A stretch of 64,000 bases of DNA, taken from the NCBI GenBank assembly GCA_965246855.1, contig CBDFFP010000004.1, positions 71,023 through 135,022 on the forward strand, read 5' to 3'. The notes beneath the pieces were generated by a model. The model searched no databases. It saw only the letters and a list, made by a program, of their open reading frames with translations, and was not told where the DNA came from. Of the stretch, positions 36,943 to 45,731 are shown one piece after another. The position numbers and the translations under genes were made by a program. Positions within the stretch are counted from its first letter, which is position 1. Each line of letters starts with the position of its first letter. The DNA is from UBA1952 sp965246855. GTDB lineage: Bacteria; Bacteroidota; Bacteroidia; Chitinophagales; Chitinophagaceae.

Positions 36943-37875
36943 TCAATGCTCAAAGCGGGGATGAAACCGCTCCATCGTCTGCCGCAGAAAGCGACTGTCT
37001 AAGTGGGTATAAAGCTCCGTAGTGGTGATGCTTTTGTGGCCGAGCAGCAGTTGCACCGCACGCAAATCTGCGCCCGCTTCCACAAGGTGTGTGGCAAAGG
37101 AATGGCGCAGCGTATGCGGGTGAATGGTAGTGCGCAGTCCGGCCTTTGTAGCCGCATCACGCACGATGTTGAAGACCGTCATGCGCGTCATGCCCGCGCC
37201 GCGCCGGTTGAGGAAGAGAATGTCCACCGAATCAGGGCGGATGTTCATGCGGTTGCGGACGTTGTCCAGATAGATGCTGATGTACTTTACCGCCGTCGCG
37301 CCCACCGGAACAAGGCGCTCTTTATCGCCTTTTCCTACCACGCGCAACATGCCGAGTTCGGGGTAATAAAGGCTGCGTTGCAACTGCGTGATTTCCGTCG
37401 CGCGCAGGCCGCAGCTATACAGCGTTTCCAGCAGCGCACGGTTGCGGATGCCTTCGTCGGTGGTGGGGTCCGTGCCGGTCTCCATCAGTTGTGTAACCTC
37501 AGCGGGAGTTAGCACTTCGGGCAGGGAAAATTGTTTTTTCGGCGCTTCCAAAAGCTCCGTCGGGTCGGCGGTGATTTCTTCTTCCAAAAGAAGAAAACGA
37601 AAGAACGCTTTGATGCCACTCACGATGCGCGCCTGCGTGGTAACGGCCCATTCTTCTTCTCCCTTTCCAACAGTAAAAGAAGCCAGAAACTGCCGCAGAA
37701 CTTCAATGTTGATGGCGTAGAACGGACGGCCCGGAAATTGAGCGGCGACGAACGCTTCCAGCAGCGTTACGTCGCGGGTGTAGGCGTCCAGCGTGTTGCC
37801 GGAAAGCGAACGTTCCAGTTCCAGATACGCGCGAAAGCTTTTGATGTAAGAATACCAAGGGGAAGTGATGTCCAT
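36943..37875 (-). CDS. xerD: Site-specific tyrosine recombinase XerD
   Basis: This 310-residue protein has an N-terminal SAM-like core-binding domain (FRAYLELERSLSGNTLDAYTRDV). The catalytic domain carries Arg in YSCGLRATEI, HxxR in HPHTLRHSFATHLVEAGADLRAVQLLLGHKSI, and the Tyr in TTELYTHLD. It matches the XerD/XerC length and motif spacing, so its role is chromosome dimer resolution at dif. The XerD rather than XerC call is tentative. Its sequence is unlike the island integrase at 23375. Confidence 0.9.
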   Translation of the reverse strand: MDITSPWYSYIKSFRAYLELERSLSGNTLDAYTRDVTLLEAFVAAQFPGRPFYAINIEVLRQFLASFTVGKGEEEWAVTTQARIVSGIKAFFRFLLLEEEITADPTELLEAPKKQFSLPEVLTPAEVTQLMETGTDPTTDEGIRNRALLETLYSCGLRATEITQLQRSLYYPELGMLRVVGKGDKERLVPVGATAVKYISIYLDNVRNRMNIRPDSVDILFLNRRGAGMTRMTVFNIVRDAATKAGLRTTIHPHTLRHSFATHLVEAGADLRAVQLLLGHKSITTTELYTHLDSRFLRQTMERFHPRFEH

Positions 37876-37996
37876 GCGCGGCGGGTTCGGGAATTTTGTG
37901 GCGGCAAAAATACCGGCGGGCCTTCTTTAACCCAATCTGCAAATCATCAGTCGTTTTCAAAACGCGGGCGGATATTTTAGATCACACGCACTACGG

Positions 37997-38070
37997 GTCA
38001 TTCCGACGAAGGAGGAATCTCACAGCGGGTGAGTATAACAAACTTGAGATTCCTCCTTCGTCGGAATGAC
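37997..38070. repeat. Extragenic palindrome of the GTCATTCCGA type
   Basis: Two 26-bp arms (GTCATTCCGACGAAGGAGGA... and its reverse complement ending TCGGAATGAC) surround a 22-bp loop. A related palindrome occurs at 53735-53829. It lies between the divergent xerD and aroQ genes. Confidence 0.92.
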
Positions 38071-38102
38071 ACCTCTTCTCTATTATTTTGCGCCTTCTTC
38101 CC

Positions 38103-38531
38103 ATGAAAATTCTGCTCCTCAACGGCCCTAACCTAAACCTTCTCGGCGAGCGCGAGCCGCACATTTATGGCCGCCAGAGCTTTGAAGAATACCTCAAAAC
38201 CCTGCAAAAAGATTTCCCCCAAACGGAGCTTCTCTACCGCCAAAGCAACGTGGAGGGCGAGCTGATAAACCTCCTCCACGAACACCGCAAAACCGTTGGC
38301 GGCGTGGTGCTAAATGCGGGTGCTTACACCCATACCAGCCTTGCCCTTGCCGACGCGGTGGCGGCGATTTCTGTGCCGGTGATTGAGGTACATCTCTCCA
38401 ACATCTTCGCCCGCGAGGAGTATCGCAAAACCTCTTTTATCGCCGCGAAGTGCTTAGGAAGCATCAGCGGTTTCGGGCTGGAATCCTACCGGCTTGCGGT
38501 AGCTTTTCTGGTGCAGAACCCTTTGGTATAA
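38103..38531 (+). CDS. aroQ: Type II 3-dehydroquinate dehydratase
   Basis: A 142-residue enzyme, typical for type II DHQase, converting 3-dehydroquinate to 3-dehydroshikimate in aromatic amino acid synthesis. Motifs include KILLLNGPNLNLLGEREPHIYG with the catalytic Tyr, NAGAYTHTSLALADA, and EVHLSNIFAREEYRKTSFIA. The start is ATG 38103, because the earlier ATG at 38088 adds only five residues. The stop is followed 37 bp later by a palindromic minisatellite. Confidence 0.95.
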   Translation: MKILLLNGPNLNLLGEREPHIYGRQSFEEYLKTLQKDFPQTELLYRQSNVEGELINLLHEHRKTVGGVVLNAGAYTHTSLALADAVAAISVPVIEVHLSNIFAREEYRKTSFIAAKCLGSISGFGLESYRLAVAFLVQNPLV

Positions 38532-38568
38532 AGCCATTCTCCTGACGAGGGCGCTGTTTTTCTCCTCT

Positions 38569-38783
38569 GGGGACTTCCCCACAAGCTTTGGGGAAGTCCC
38601 CATTTGTTTTGGGGATTTCCCCGTGAGTTTTGGGAAATCTCCCATGCACTTTAGGGACTTCCCCATAAATCTTGGGGAGTTCCCTGTATGATTTGGGAAT
38701 TCCCCCATGATTTCTGGGGAAGTCTTTATAAATTTTGGGGAGTTCCCCATGTTTTTGGGGAACTTCCCCAAAACATGGGAACG
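38569..38783. repeat. Minisatellite of ten 21-bp palindromic units
   Basis: The 12-bp palindromic core GGGGAnnTCCCC (variants such as GGGGAAGTCCCC and GGGAATTCCCCC) recurs at about 38569, 38590, 38611, 38632, 38653, 38674, 38695, 38716, 38737 and 38758. The cores are separated by 9-bp AT-rich linkers such as ATTTGTTTT and ATAAATTTT. The 21-bp period equals two helical turns. It has no coding evidence, although 21 bp is in frame on both strands. Confidence 0.93.
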
Positions 38784-38816
38784 TGAAGTAGATTTGTGGT
38801 GAAATCCCTTCTCGTT

Positions 38817-39482
38817 ATGCCCAAAGACAGCATTTTCCCTTCCAGAGAAACCGCTTTTGATAGTTTTATAACCATAGTGGTTCCTTATCTGGTTAGCAAT
38901 GGCGCGCGCTTTGGTATCAATACGGCGCGCCGCACCGTCCTTACCAATGCGGCGGCCAACTGGACGGCGGCCTATGCCAAAACCACAGACCGGGGTACGC
39001 GCACCAAGAATGATGTAGCCGACAAAAACGCGGCAAAGGCCAGCCTTCAGGTGCTGGTGCGGGAGACGTGCCGGGCGCTGCCTGTATTTGTTCTTACCCC
39101 TACCGACCGCAATACGCTGAACCTGCGCCTGCGCGACCGGGCCACCCCTACCCCGGTGCCTGCCACGAAGCCCGTTGTACAGGTGGACACGCGCATGCGG
39201 CTGCAACATACCGTTCATTATTTCGACAGCAGTAGCAACAGCCGGGCGAAGCCCAAAGGGGTGCTTCAGTGCGAAATCTGGTACTACATCAGTCCTAACG
39301 GCGCACCACCCGCCCGGCAGGAGGATTATTGCTACTTGGCCGTGAACCGGGCCACGCCCTATACGGCGCATTTTGAGGGGGCCGACGCGGGCAAGGCGGT
39401 GTATTATGTGCTGCGCTGGATGAACACGCGCAACGAACCCGGCCCGTGGAGCGCGGTGGTGATGGCGACGATAACGGGTTAG
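38817..39482 (+). CDS. Hypothetical protein with FN3-like C-terminal part
   Basis: A 221-residue protein from ATG 38817 (MPKDSIFPSRETAFD). I do not recognise the N-terminal helical domain (FDSFITIVVPYLVSNGARFGI, then AANWTAAYAKTTDRG). The last 90 residues alternate strands, with QCEIWYYISPNGAPP, HFEGADAGKAVYYVLRWMNTRNEPGPWSAVVMATI. This fits a fibronectin type III-like fold, as often used for recognition. There is no signal peptide. It follows the 21-bp palindromic minisatellite by 33 bp, which may lie in its 5' untranslated region. Confidence 0.6.
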   Translation: MPKDSIFPSRETAFDSFITIVVPYLVSNGARFGINTARRTVLTNAAANWTAAYAKTTDRGTRTKNDVADKNAAKASLQVLVRETCRALPVFVLTPTDRNTLNLRLRDRATPTPVPATKPVVQVDTRMRLQHTVHYFDSSSNSRAKPKGVLQCEIWYYISPNGAPPARQEDYCYLAVNRATPYTAHFEGADAGKAVYYVLRWMNTRNEPGPWSAVVMATITG

Positions 39483-39493
39483 GAAAAAGCATT

Positions 39494-40450
39494 TCAGGCA
39501 AACCGGTATCCCCGCAGAAACGCGGCAATGTCCATGCGCTTTTTGCCGTCCAGTTGCACGTCTAACGCATAAAGCCAACCGTCGGCGCAGGCAAAGCGCA
39601 GGAAGGTTTTGCCGTCGGTTTCGTAGGGACACGCCGCGTGTGTCTCCACTTCTGCTTCTGCATTTTCGGCGGACAAGCGGGGCGCATCCCCGTCCCTTTC
39701 AAACCGGCTTTTGTAAATGCGCAAGCTCTTTCCATCCAAAGAAGTAAACGCTGCCGGGTGTGGCGAAAGGCCGCGCACGCGGTTATGAACGGCTTCGGCG
39801 GGAAGGGAAAAATGGAGCGCGCAGTCTTCCTTAAAAATCTTGGGCGCGTGGCGCAGTTCCGCCGTTTGCCGGGGCTGCGGAACGGGCGATAAGCGTCCTT
39901 CGGAAAGGCCGGCAACGGTTTTCACCAGCAGCGTTGCGCCCAGGTGCATCAGCTTTTGATAGAGGCTTCCGAAATCGTCTTCGGGCAGGATGAGCGTTTC
40001 TTTTTGAAGGAGAATGCCGCCTGTGTCAATCTCCTGTTGCAACTGAAAAGTAGTTACGCCCGTAAACGCTTCGCCGTTGATGATGGCCCAGTTAATGGGT
40101 GCTGCGCCCCGGTATTGCGGCAGAAGGGAGCCATGAACATTTACCGTTCCGCGCCGCGGCATGGCCCACACCGCTTCGGGCAACATGCGGAAGGCAACCA
40201 CGACGTGTAGTTCTGCATTCAGGCTTTTCAGGCTTTCCAAAAACGCCGGTGCTTTCAGCTTTTCGGGTTGCAGCAGCGGAAGGCCGTTTGCAAGCGCATA
40301 TTTCTTCACCGCTGATTCGCTTAACTGCTGACCACGCCCGGCGGGCTTGTCGGGAGCGGTAACGACGGCAGCTATGTCGTGGCCGCTGTCCAACAAGGCG
40401 TGAAGGGAAGCAACGGCAAAATCGGGCGTTCCGAAGAAAACAAGGCGCAT
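39494..40450 (-). CDS. fmt: Methionyl-tRNA formyltransferase
   Basis: A 318-residue enzyme that formylates initiator Met-tRNA. The start at ATG 40450 gives MRLVFFGTPDFAVASLHALL. The N10-formyl-THF domain shows VVTAPDKPAGRGQ, VVAFRMLPEAVW, NVHGSLLPQYRGAAPINWAI and the catalytic Asn/His/Asp set including EIDTGGILLQ. The C-terminal OB-like domain follows (NRVRGLSPHPAAFT). The length is normal. It is convergent with the FN3-like gene, 11 bp apart. Confidence 0.96.
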   Translation of the reverse strand: MRLVFFGTPDFAVASLHALLDSGHDIAAVVTAPDKPAGRGQQLSESAVKKYALANGLPLLQPEKLKAPAFLESLKSLNAELHVVVAFRMLPEAVWAMPRRGTVNVHGSLLPQYRGAAPINWAIINGEAFTGVTTFQLQQEIDTGGILLQKETLILPEDDFGSLYQKLMHLGATLLVKTVAGLSEGRLSPVPQPRQTAELRHAPKIFKEDCALHFSLPAEAVHNRVRGLSPHPAAFTSLDGKSLRIYKSRFERDGDAPRLSAENAEAEVETHAACPYETDGKTFLRFACADGWLYALDVQLDGKKRMDIAAFLRGYRFA

Positions 40451-40518
40451 GGGGCAAAGTAATGGGCAATGTGAGAAATGGGGAGAATGTGGTAATGCGG
40501 TAATTCCCCCTACTATCA

Positions 40519-40980
40519 TCAGGAAAGCGACATCGCTACATTCTCCCAGCCGTCGTCAAACCGCACTTCCGGGCTGTATTTCCGGTAAAAGGTTTTTGCT
40601 GGTTCGTTCCAACTTAACACCTGCCACACCATGCCGGAGCAGCCAGCCTTCCGGCCCTCTGTTTGCAGCGAGTCCATCAAGGCCTTCGCCACACCCGCGC
40701 GCCGCCATGCTTCTTCTACATACAAATCTTCCAAGTAGAGGCGCTTTCCTTTCCACGTAGAATAGCGCAAATACCACAACGCAAAGCCTATCACTTCCCC
40801 ACCTGATACGGCTACCAGTGCGCGCCAGGCTGGATTTTCGCCGAATCCATCTTCTGTAAACTGGGCCAGCGAAAGCGTTACTTCGTACGGCGCGCGCTCA
40901 TATTCGGCCAGCTTTCGGATAAGGTTATAAATTGCGGGCACATCTTTTACGGTGGCGGCGTGTACGAAAAAGTCTTTCAT
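40519..40980 (-). CDS. GNAT acetyltransferase, diamine acetyltransferase-like
   Basis: This 153-residue protein starts VHAATVKDVPAIYNLIRKLAEYERAP and continues LYLEDLYVEEAWRRAGVAKALMDSL and WQVLSWNEPAKTFYRKYSPE. These match GNAT proteins of the spermidine/diamine acetyltransferase (SSAT-like) group, including the EDLYV strand and the R-x-x-G-x-A acetyl-CoA loop. The acceptor is inferred to be a small amine. It lies upstream of fmt on the same strand and is divergent from porX. Confidence 0.85.
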   Translation of the reverse strand: MKDFFVHAATVKDVPAIYNLIRKLAEYERAPYEVTLSLAQFTEDGFGENPAWRALVAVSGGEVIGFALWYLRYSTWKGKRLYLEDLYVEEAWRRAGVAKALMDSLQTEGRKAGCSGMVWQVLSWNEPAKTFYRKYSPEVRFDDGWENVAMSLS

Positions 40981-41039
40981 TCCGTTTTAGTAGCGGTTTT
41001 CCTTCCGCAAATCTCTTTAAAGCTTCCTTCCTTTTTTTG

Positions 41040-42605
41040 ATGAACAATACCATTCAAGGCGAAATTATCTGGGTGGACGACGAAATCGCGTCCCTCAAAT
41101 CTCAAATGCTTTTCCTCAAGGGCAAAGGCTACAACGTAACCCCTTTCTCCAACGGCCACGACGCGCTGGAATATCTCAGCGACAACTACCCCGATGTGGT
41201 GCTGCTGGATGAATCCATGCCGGGCCTCACGGGGCTGGAAACGCTTTCGCGCATCAAAGACATTCGTCCGCTCTTGCCAGTGGTAATGGTGACGAAAAAC
41301 GAGGCGGAGAACATCATGGAAGAAGCCATCGGCGCGCAGATTGCCGATTACCTTATTAAGCCCGTGAATCCGAATCAGGTGCTGTTGAGCCTGAAGAAAA
41401 TCATGGACAGCAAGCGGCTGGTGAGCGAGGCGACAACCACCGCATTTCAGCAGGAATTCCGCAACCTTTTCATGCAGCTTTCTTCTGCGCCCAATGCGGA
41501 AGAGTGGAAGGAGCTTTACGCTAAACTGGTGCGCTGGGAATTGGAATTGACGGCTTCGGATGCCCCGGAAATGCTCCAGATTTTGCAGTCGCAAAAGGAA
41601 GAAGCCAACACGTCGTTCTTCAAGTTTATCTCCAAAAACTACGTAAACTGGATTGGTGGGAAAGATGCCGGTGCGCCGCTGCTTTCGCACGAGATCATGG
41701 CCCGGAAAATTTTTCCGCACATAGAGCCGGGCGTGCCATCGTTTATGGTGTTGATAGACAACCTGCGCTACGATCAGTGGAAGGTGATTGAGCCAACGCT
41801 GACAGAGCTTTTCCGCGTGGTAGAAGAAGACTCTTTCTACTCTATTCTGCCCACCGCTACGCAGTACGCGCGTAACGCTTTTTTTGCTGGAATGATGCCT
41901 GCGGACATTGCCCAGAAATTCCCCAAAGACTGGAAAAACGACGACGACGAAGGCGGCAAAAACCTGTCGGAAGAACTCTTTCTCCGCGATAATCTGAAGC
42001 GCAACCGGTTGGAGAATATCAAAGCGACGTACACTAAAATCACCAACAACCACGACGGAAAGGAGTTTGAGGACAACATTCACAACTACCTCAAAAATGA
42101 CCTTAATGTGGTGGTCTACAACTTCGTGGACATGCTGAGCCATGCGCGTACCGAGATGGAAGTGTTGAAGGAACTGGCAGGCGATGAGGTAAGCTATCGC
42201 TCGCTGACGGTGAGTTGGTTTGAGCATTCGCCGCTGTACCGTGCGCTGAAAAAAATCGCCGACAAAGGCATTCAGCTTTTCATCACCACCGACCACGGAA
42301 CAGTGCGCGTGCAGAAGCCCAGCAAGTGTGTGGGTGACCGTGCTACAACCGCCAATCTGCGTTACAAACACGGGCGCAATCTGGCTTTTGAGGAGAAAGA
42401 TGTGCTTGCTTTCCGCGATCCGAAACTGGCGGGATTGCCGCGCCCCAATGTCTCTTCTACCTTCATCTTTGCGAAGGAAGATATCTTCCTCTGCTATCCC
42501 AACAACTACAACCACTACGTGCAGTATTACCGCAACACTTTCCAGCACGGCGGCATCTCGCTGGAAGAGATGATTGTGCCGGTGGTGAGGCTGGTGGGCA
42601 AGTAG
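41040..42605 (+). CDS. porX: PorX: response regulator with PglZ domain (T9SS control)
   Basis: A 521-residue protein from ATG 41040. The receiver domain has the acidic pair WVDDE, phospho-Asp57 (VVLLDESMPG), the Thr of MVTKNE and the Lys of LIKPVNP. A helical linker follows. The C-terminal PglZ-type alkaline phosphatase-like domain carries MVLIDNLRYDQWK, NFVDMLSHAR and FITTDHGTVRVQ as metal-binding blocks. This architecture is PorX, which works with PorY and SigP to control type IX secretion genes. Two T9SS cargo proteins are encoded in the window. No porY is visible here. Confidence 0.92.
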   Translation: MNNTIQGEIIWVDDEIASLKSQMLFLKGKGYNVTPFSNGHDALEYLSDNYPDVVLLDESMPGLTGLETLSRIKDIRPLLPVVMVTKNEAENIMEEAIGAQIADYLIKPVNPNQVLLSLKKIMDSKRLVSEATTTAFQQEFRNLFMQLSSAPNAEEWKELYAKLVRWELELTASDAPEMLQILQSQKEEANTSFFKFISKNYVNWIGGKDAGAPLLSHEIMARKIFPHIEPGVPSFMVLIDNLRYDQWKVIEPTLTELFRVVEEDSFYSILPTATQYARNAFFAGMMPADIAQKFPKDWKNDDDEGGKNLSEELFLRDNLKRNRLENIKATYTKITNNHDGKEFEDNIHNYLKNDLNVVVYNFVDMLSHARTEMEVLKELAGDEVSYRSLTVSWFEHSPLYRALKKIADKGIQLFITTDHGTVRVQKPSKCVGDRATTANLRYKHGRNLAFEEKDVLAFRDPKLAGLPRPNVSSTFIFAKEDIFLCYPNNYNHYVQYYRNTFQHGGISLEEMIVPVVRLVGK

Positions 42606-42650
42606 AGGCACGTTGTTTTTTGCAGCCGTCAGGAGTCTCCAACCGCATTC

Positions 42651-43616
42651 ATGAATCCTTTGTCCGCCGACGCGCTGCCGCGTCTCATCGCCCAGATTGA
42701 AACTGTTATTCGCGGCAAGCGTCCGCAGATAGAAATTGTCTTAACGGCGCTTCTGGCAGGTGGTCATGCCTTGCTGGAGGACAATCCTGGAACCGGAAAA
42801 ACCGTAATGGCGCGGACGTTGGCGCAGTGTATTTCCGGGAATGCAGCGGAGGGACATGCCGTTTTCAAACGCATCCAGTTCACGCCCGACCTCCTACCAC
42901 TAGATCTTATCGGTGCGCATATTTTTGATGACCGCAGCCGCGATTTTTCTTTCCGGCGCGGGCCGATTTTCTGCAACATCCTGCTGGCCGACGAGATAAA
43001 TCGCGCTTCGCCCAAAGTGCAGAGCGCACTCTTGGAAGCGATGGCAGAAGGACAAATCACCACCGGCGACCAGACGTATTTGTTGGAGAAAGTCTTCTTT
43101 ACCATTGCCACCCAAAACCCGGTGGAGATGGAAGGCACATATCCCCTGCCCGCCGCGCAGCTGGACCGCTTTTTTGTGAAGCTCCACTTCGGCTACGTGG
43201 ATGAAGAAACGGAGTTGGATATCTACCGCTCTTACGCAGGCATCGGGCAAAACCTTACCGACCTGCAAGCCGTGCTGACGCTGGACGACGTGGTGGCTTT
43301 GCAGCGCGAAGCGGAAGCTGTTTTTGTCCACGAAGAAATCCTGCGCAGCGTTGCGCATATCGTCCGCCGCACACGCGAACACGACGGTATTACGCTGGGC
43401 GCTTCCACCCGCGCGGGCATTGCTTTCATCCGTTGCCTACGTGCGTTTGCACTGGTGCAGGGCCGCGATTTTGTGGCAGAGAATGACGTTCCCACCCTTG
43501 CCCATCATGTGCTGCATCACCGGCTCGCTTTTCGCAACCGCGAGGCGAAAGCAGGCGCTTTGGAAGAGATTGTACGCACTGAAGCGGACCGGCTTTCCCG
43601 GCTGAAACTGTTTTAA
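42651..43616 (+). CDS. MoxR-family AAA+ ATPase
   Basis: A 321-residue AAA+ protein with Walker A LEDNPGTGKTVMA, Walker B NILLADEINRASPK, sensor 1 FFTIATQNPVEMEGTYPLPAAQLDRF and a C-terminal lid. MoxR ATPases act as chaperones that mature partner complexes, often with von Willebrand factor proteins encoded nearby. The next gene is a large exported TPR-like protein 13 bp downstream, so the two probably form an operon. No vWA gene is seen in the window. Confidence 0.93.
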   Translation: MNPLSADALPRLIAQIETVIRGKRPQIEIVLTALLAGGHALLEDNPGTGKTVMARTLAQCISGNAAEGHAVFKRIQFTPDLLPLDLIGAHIFDDRSRDFSFRRGPIFCNILLADEINRASPKVQSALLEAMAEGQITTGDQTYLLEKVFFTIATQNPVEMEGTYPLPAAQLDRFFVKLHFGYVDEETELDIYRSYAGIGQNLTDLQAVLTLDDVVALQREAEAVFVHEEILRSVAHIVRRTREHDGITLGASTRAGIAFIRCLRAFALVQGRDFVAENDVPTLAHHVLHHRLAFRNREAKAGALEEIVRTEADRLSRLKLF

Positions 43617-43629
43617 AAAAAACGGGTTT

Positions 43630-45660
43630 ATGCAGGAGAAATTTCTACAGAAAAGAGGCTTTTGGTTGGCCTTCTTTTTCCTGCTTTTTGGCTGGAACAC
43701 CACCTTCGCGCAAGGCATTCCCAAATCACCACAGCGCCGCGAGATAGACGCGAAGCGCACGGTGCTGAACATCTATTCCGAAGAAGCCGGGCCGCGCAGC
43801 CGCGAATTTCTCCGCATTGACAGCACCTATTACGTGGGCTGGCTCGTAAATGGCATGTCTAAGTTTAACCGCGCGGCAGATGCGGTTGGATTTAAAGCGG
43901 CAAGCACTGCTTTGGAAACCTGCCTGCGCCACTGCGAGCGCGACTATGCCCGGCAACTTCGCACCCGCACCACCGACCTCGGAAGCTATTTGAACCTTTA
44001 TCCGCTACAAACGGATTACGCGACAGCCGTCTCTACATTGGTGCAATGCTATTCCAATCTGGAGCAGCCGCAACAGGCTTACAATACCATTCGCCGTTAC
44101 CTGCGCCAGAATTTTCAGCGTGACTTTTTTGACCCGTACAACATGCTAATGTGGACGGTGCATCGCAGCCGCATCTACACGGCAGACCGCTATCCTTTTC
44201 TTCAAAACAGCATTGACGCGAACGAGAAGCTGGCCGCGCGTTTTTTGGATAGTTCGGTGCAGCGTATTGAAAAGTCGGCGCAGTACAATTCCGGCTTTTT
44301 TACGCCCGAAAGCTACCGCTCCGATTACATGGGCGTGTATCATTACAAAGCCATTCTCCACAGCTACAACTTTGCCATTGACAGCGCACAACGCTATTAT
44401 GATTTGCTGTCGGAAGGCGGGCAACCAAGCCACAACAACTACGGAAATTTCCGGGCTGTTTGCGGCGATTTTCGCACGGCAGAGCAGCAATACGCGCTGG
44501 CGGGATTGATGGAAGGTGGCGACAACCGCTTGCAAGAATGGGCCTATTTTTCTTCGCTCCTCCACATCTATAAAGGACAGCCCAAAGAAGGCATCCGGCT
44601 GGCGGGAAATATGGTGGACGAGCATACCTCGCAGCCCGGCTACGGCTGGTATCTGATTGCCAAAGCGCGCTGTCTGGCTTATGACGGACAGATAAGCGAA
44701 GCCGAAAAAACGTTGGAAAAAGCGTCTGAATTCCGAGAGTTACACATTGGCACTTCGCTGGGACAGACACACTATGATTTCGCCATTGGGCTTCAAAAAC
44801 TGTTCATCGCTGAGCGGCGCGCGCAGATGGTGAAGTTTGAAAATCGGGGCTGGTGGTACCGGCCTGCGGCGCTGGCGGAAATGGCGCGGCGCAAGAGTTT
44901 GCTGGCGCTCCAACGCTTTCTGCTCATCAACCAACTGGCCCGGAACCCGGAGCGCGACCGCGTGATTTACAAGATATTCTCTTCGGAAAGCGTGGTGGGC
45001 TGGGATGAAATCTGGACGTTGATTTCCGGCTTTTCTACTTCTTATTTTCTGGAGAAGATGCAGCCGCAGATAACCGCAGACCCGCGTCCGCGCGTGCGCA
45101 AATATTTTAGGTATTTCACCGCGCGGCTTTTGATGCAACAGGATGAAAAGGAAAAAGCGCGCAGTTTCCTCAACGGCCTCAATCCTTTTGACGGACAAAC
45201 AGACCCGGATTATGAAGGACTGCTCTTTGCCCGCAAAGCCCTCGCACAGGCGCAAATGGCGGATGATGAAGACGATGAAGGGAAGCGCGACAGCTACCTG
45301 ATGGAAGCGGCAGAGATGTATCCGCAACTCCTGCCCTTCTCTGAAATGCGCATTCCTATGCGACTTGTCGTTAGCGGACGAGAAGACAAAAAAGCATTGG
45401 CGCGCCTGCGTCGCTGCAACTTGAACTTGGAACCCACAGGCGACGCCCTCTCGGCATACCTGCGCTTTGAAGTGTTGGACGAGAAAATGGTGCGTGTCCA
45501 CTACTCCGTTATTGCCGCCAGCGGCAGGCTGCTGGTGATGCCGCAAAGCTGCACCTACGAGCGGAAAAAGGCCGAAAGCGCGGGAATTGAATTGGCTTAC
45601 CGGCTGTTTGGGGTGAGCGGCAAAATGCCTGCGGAACCGGATGCGCTGGCGGGGTTTTAG
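43630..45660 (+). CDS. Exported TPR-like helical protein of unknown function
   Basis: A 676-residue protein with a signal peptide (RGFWLAFFFLLFGWNTTFAQG). It is followed by a long all-helical body with TPR-like pairs: TLVQCYSNLEQPQQAYNTIRRYL, LHIYKGQPKEGIRLAGNMV and KARCLAYDGQISEAEKTLEKASEF. The C-terminal 60 residues (LRFEVLDEKMVRVHYSVIAASGRLLV) may form a small beta domain. No enzyme motif was found. It probably acts in the periplasm as a protein-binding scaffold. It follows a MoxR ATPase closely and is closed by a terminator. Confidence 0.75.
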   Translation: MQEKFLQKRGFWLAFFFLLFGWNTTFAQGIPKSPQRREIDAKRTVLNIYSEEAGPRSREFLRIDSTYYVGWLVNGMSKFNRAADAVGFKAASTALETCLRHCERDYARQLRTRTTDLGSYLNLYPLQTDYATAVSTLVQCYSNLEQPQQAYNTIRRYLRQNFQRDFFDPYNMLMWTVHRSRIYTADRYPFLQNSIDANEKLAARFLDSSVQRIEKSAQYNSGFFTPESYRSDYMGVYHYKAILHSYNFAIDSAQRYYDLLSEGGQPSHNNYGNFRAVCGDFRTAEQQYALAGLMEGGDNRLQEWAYFSSLLHIYKGQPKEGIRLAGNMVDEHTSQPGYGWYLIAKARCLAYDGQISEAEKTLEKASEFRELHIGTSLGQTHYDFAIGLQKLFIAERRAQMVKFENRGWWYRPAALAEMARRKSLLALQRFLLINQLARNPERDRVIYKIFSSESVVGWDEIWTLISGFSTSYFLEKMQPQITADPRPRVRKYFRYFTARLLMQQDEKEKARSFLNGLNPFDGQTDPDYEGLLFARKALAQAQMADDEDDEGKRDSYLMEAAEMYPQLLPFSEMRIPMRLVVSGREDKKALARLRRCNLNLEPTGDALSAYLRFEVLDEKMVRVHYSVIAASGRLLVMPQSCTYERKKAESAGIELAYRLFGVSGKMPAEPDALAGF

Positions 45661-45672
45661 TTTTCCCCAAAT

Positions 45673-45711
45673 AAAAAAAAGCCCCTACACACGAAGTGCT
45701 GGGGCTTTTTT
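45673..45711. terminator. Hairpin terminator after the TPR gene
   Basis: The stem AAAAAGCCCC/GGGGCTTTTT with an inner CAC/GTG pairing has A and T tracts on either side. It serves both the gene ending at 45660 and the convergent ferritin-like gene ending at 45732. Confidence 0.9.
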
Positions 45712-45731
45712 CTGAAAGATTGCTTCCTGAA

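Noticed and set aside
38454..39632. Minus-strand open frame of 392 codons covering the 21-bp minisatellite, with a repeated GKSPK-type heptapeptide
   Set aside because: The heptapeptide is only the 21-bp repeat read in frame. The frame overlaps the well-supported gene at 38817 and the ends of aroQ and fmt.
40977..42611. Long minus-strand open frame of 544 codons antisense to porX
   Set aside because: It mirrors the real gene porX, which has clear receiver and PglZ motifs. The antisense product is rich in His, Arg and Val, as expected from reading a high-GC gene backwards.
43630..45660. Possible von Willebrand factor or BatA-type partner for the MoxR ATPase
   Set aside because: The protein is all-helical and TPR-like with no MIDAS motif (DxSxS), so it is not a vWA protein.
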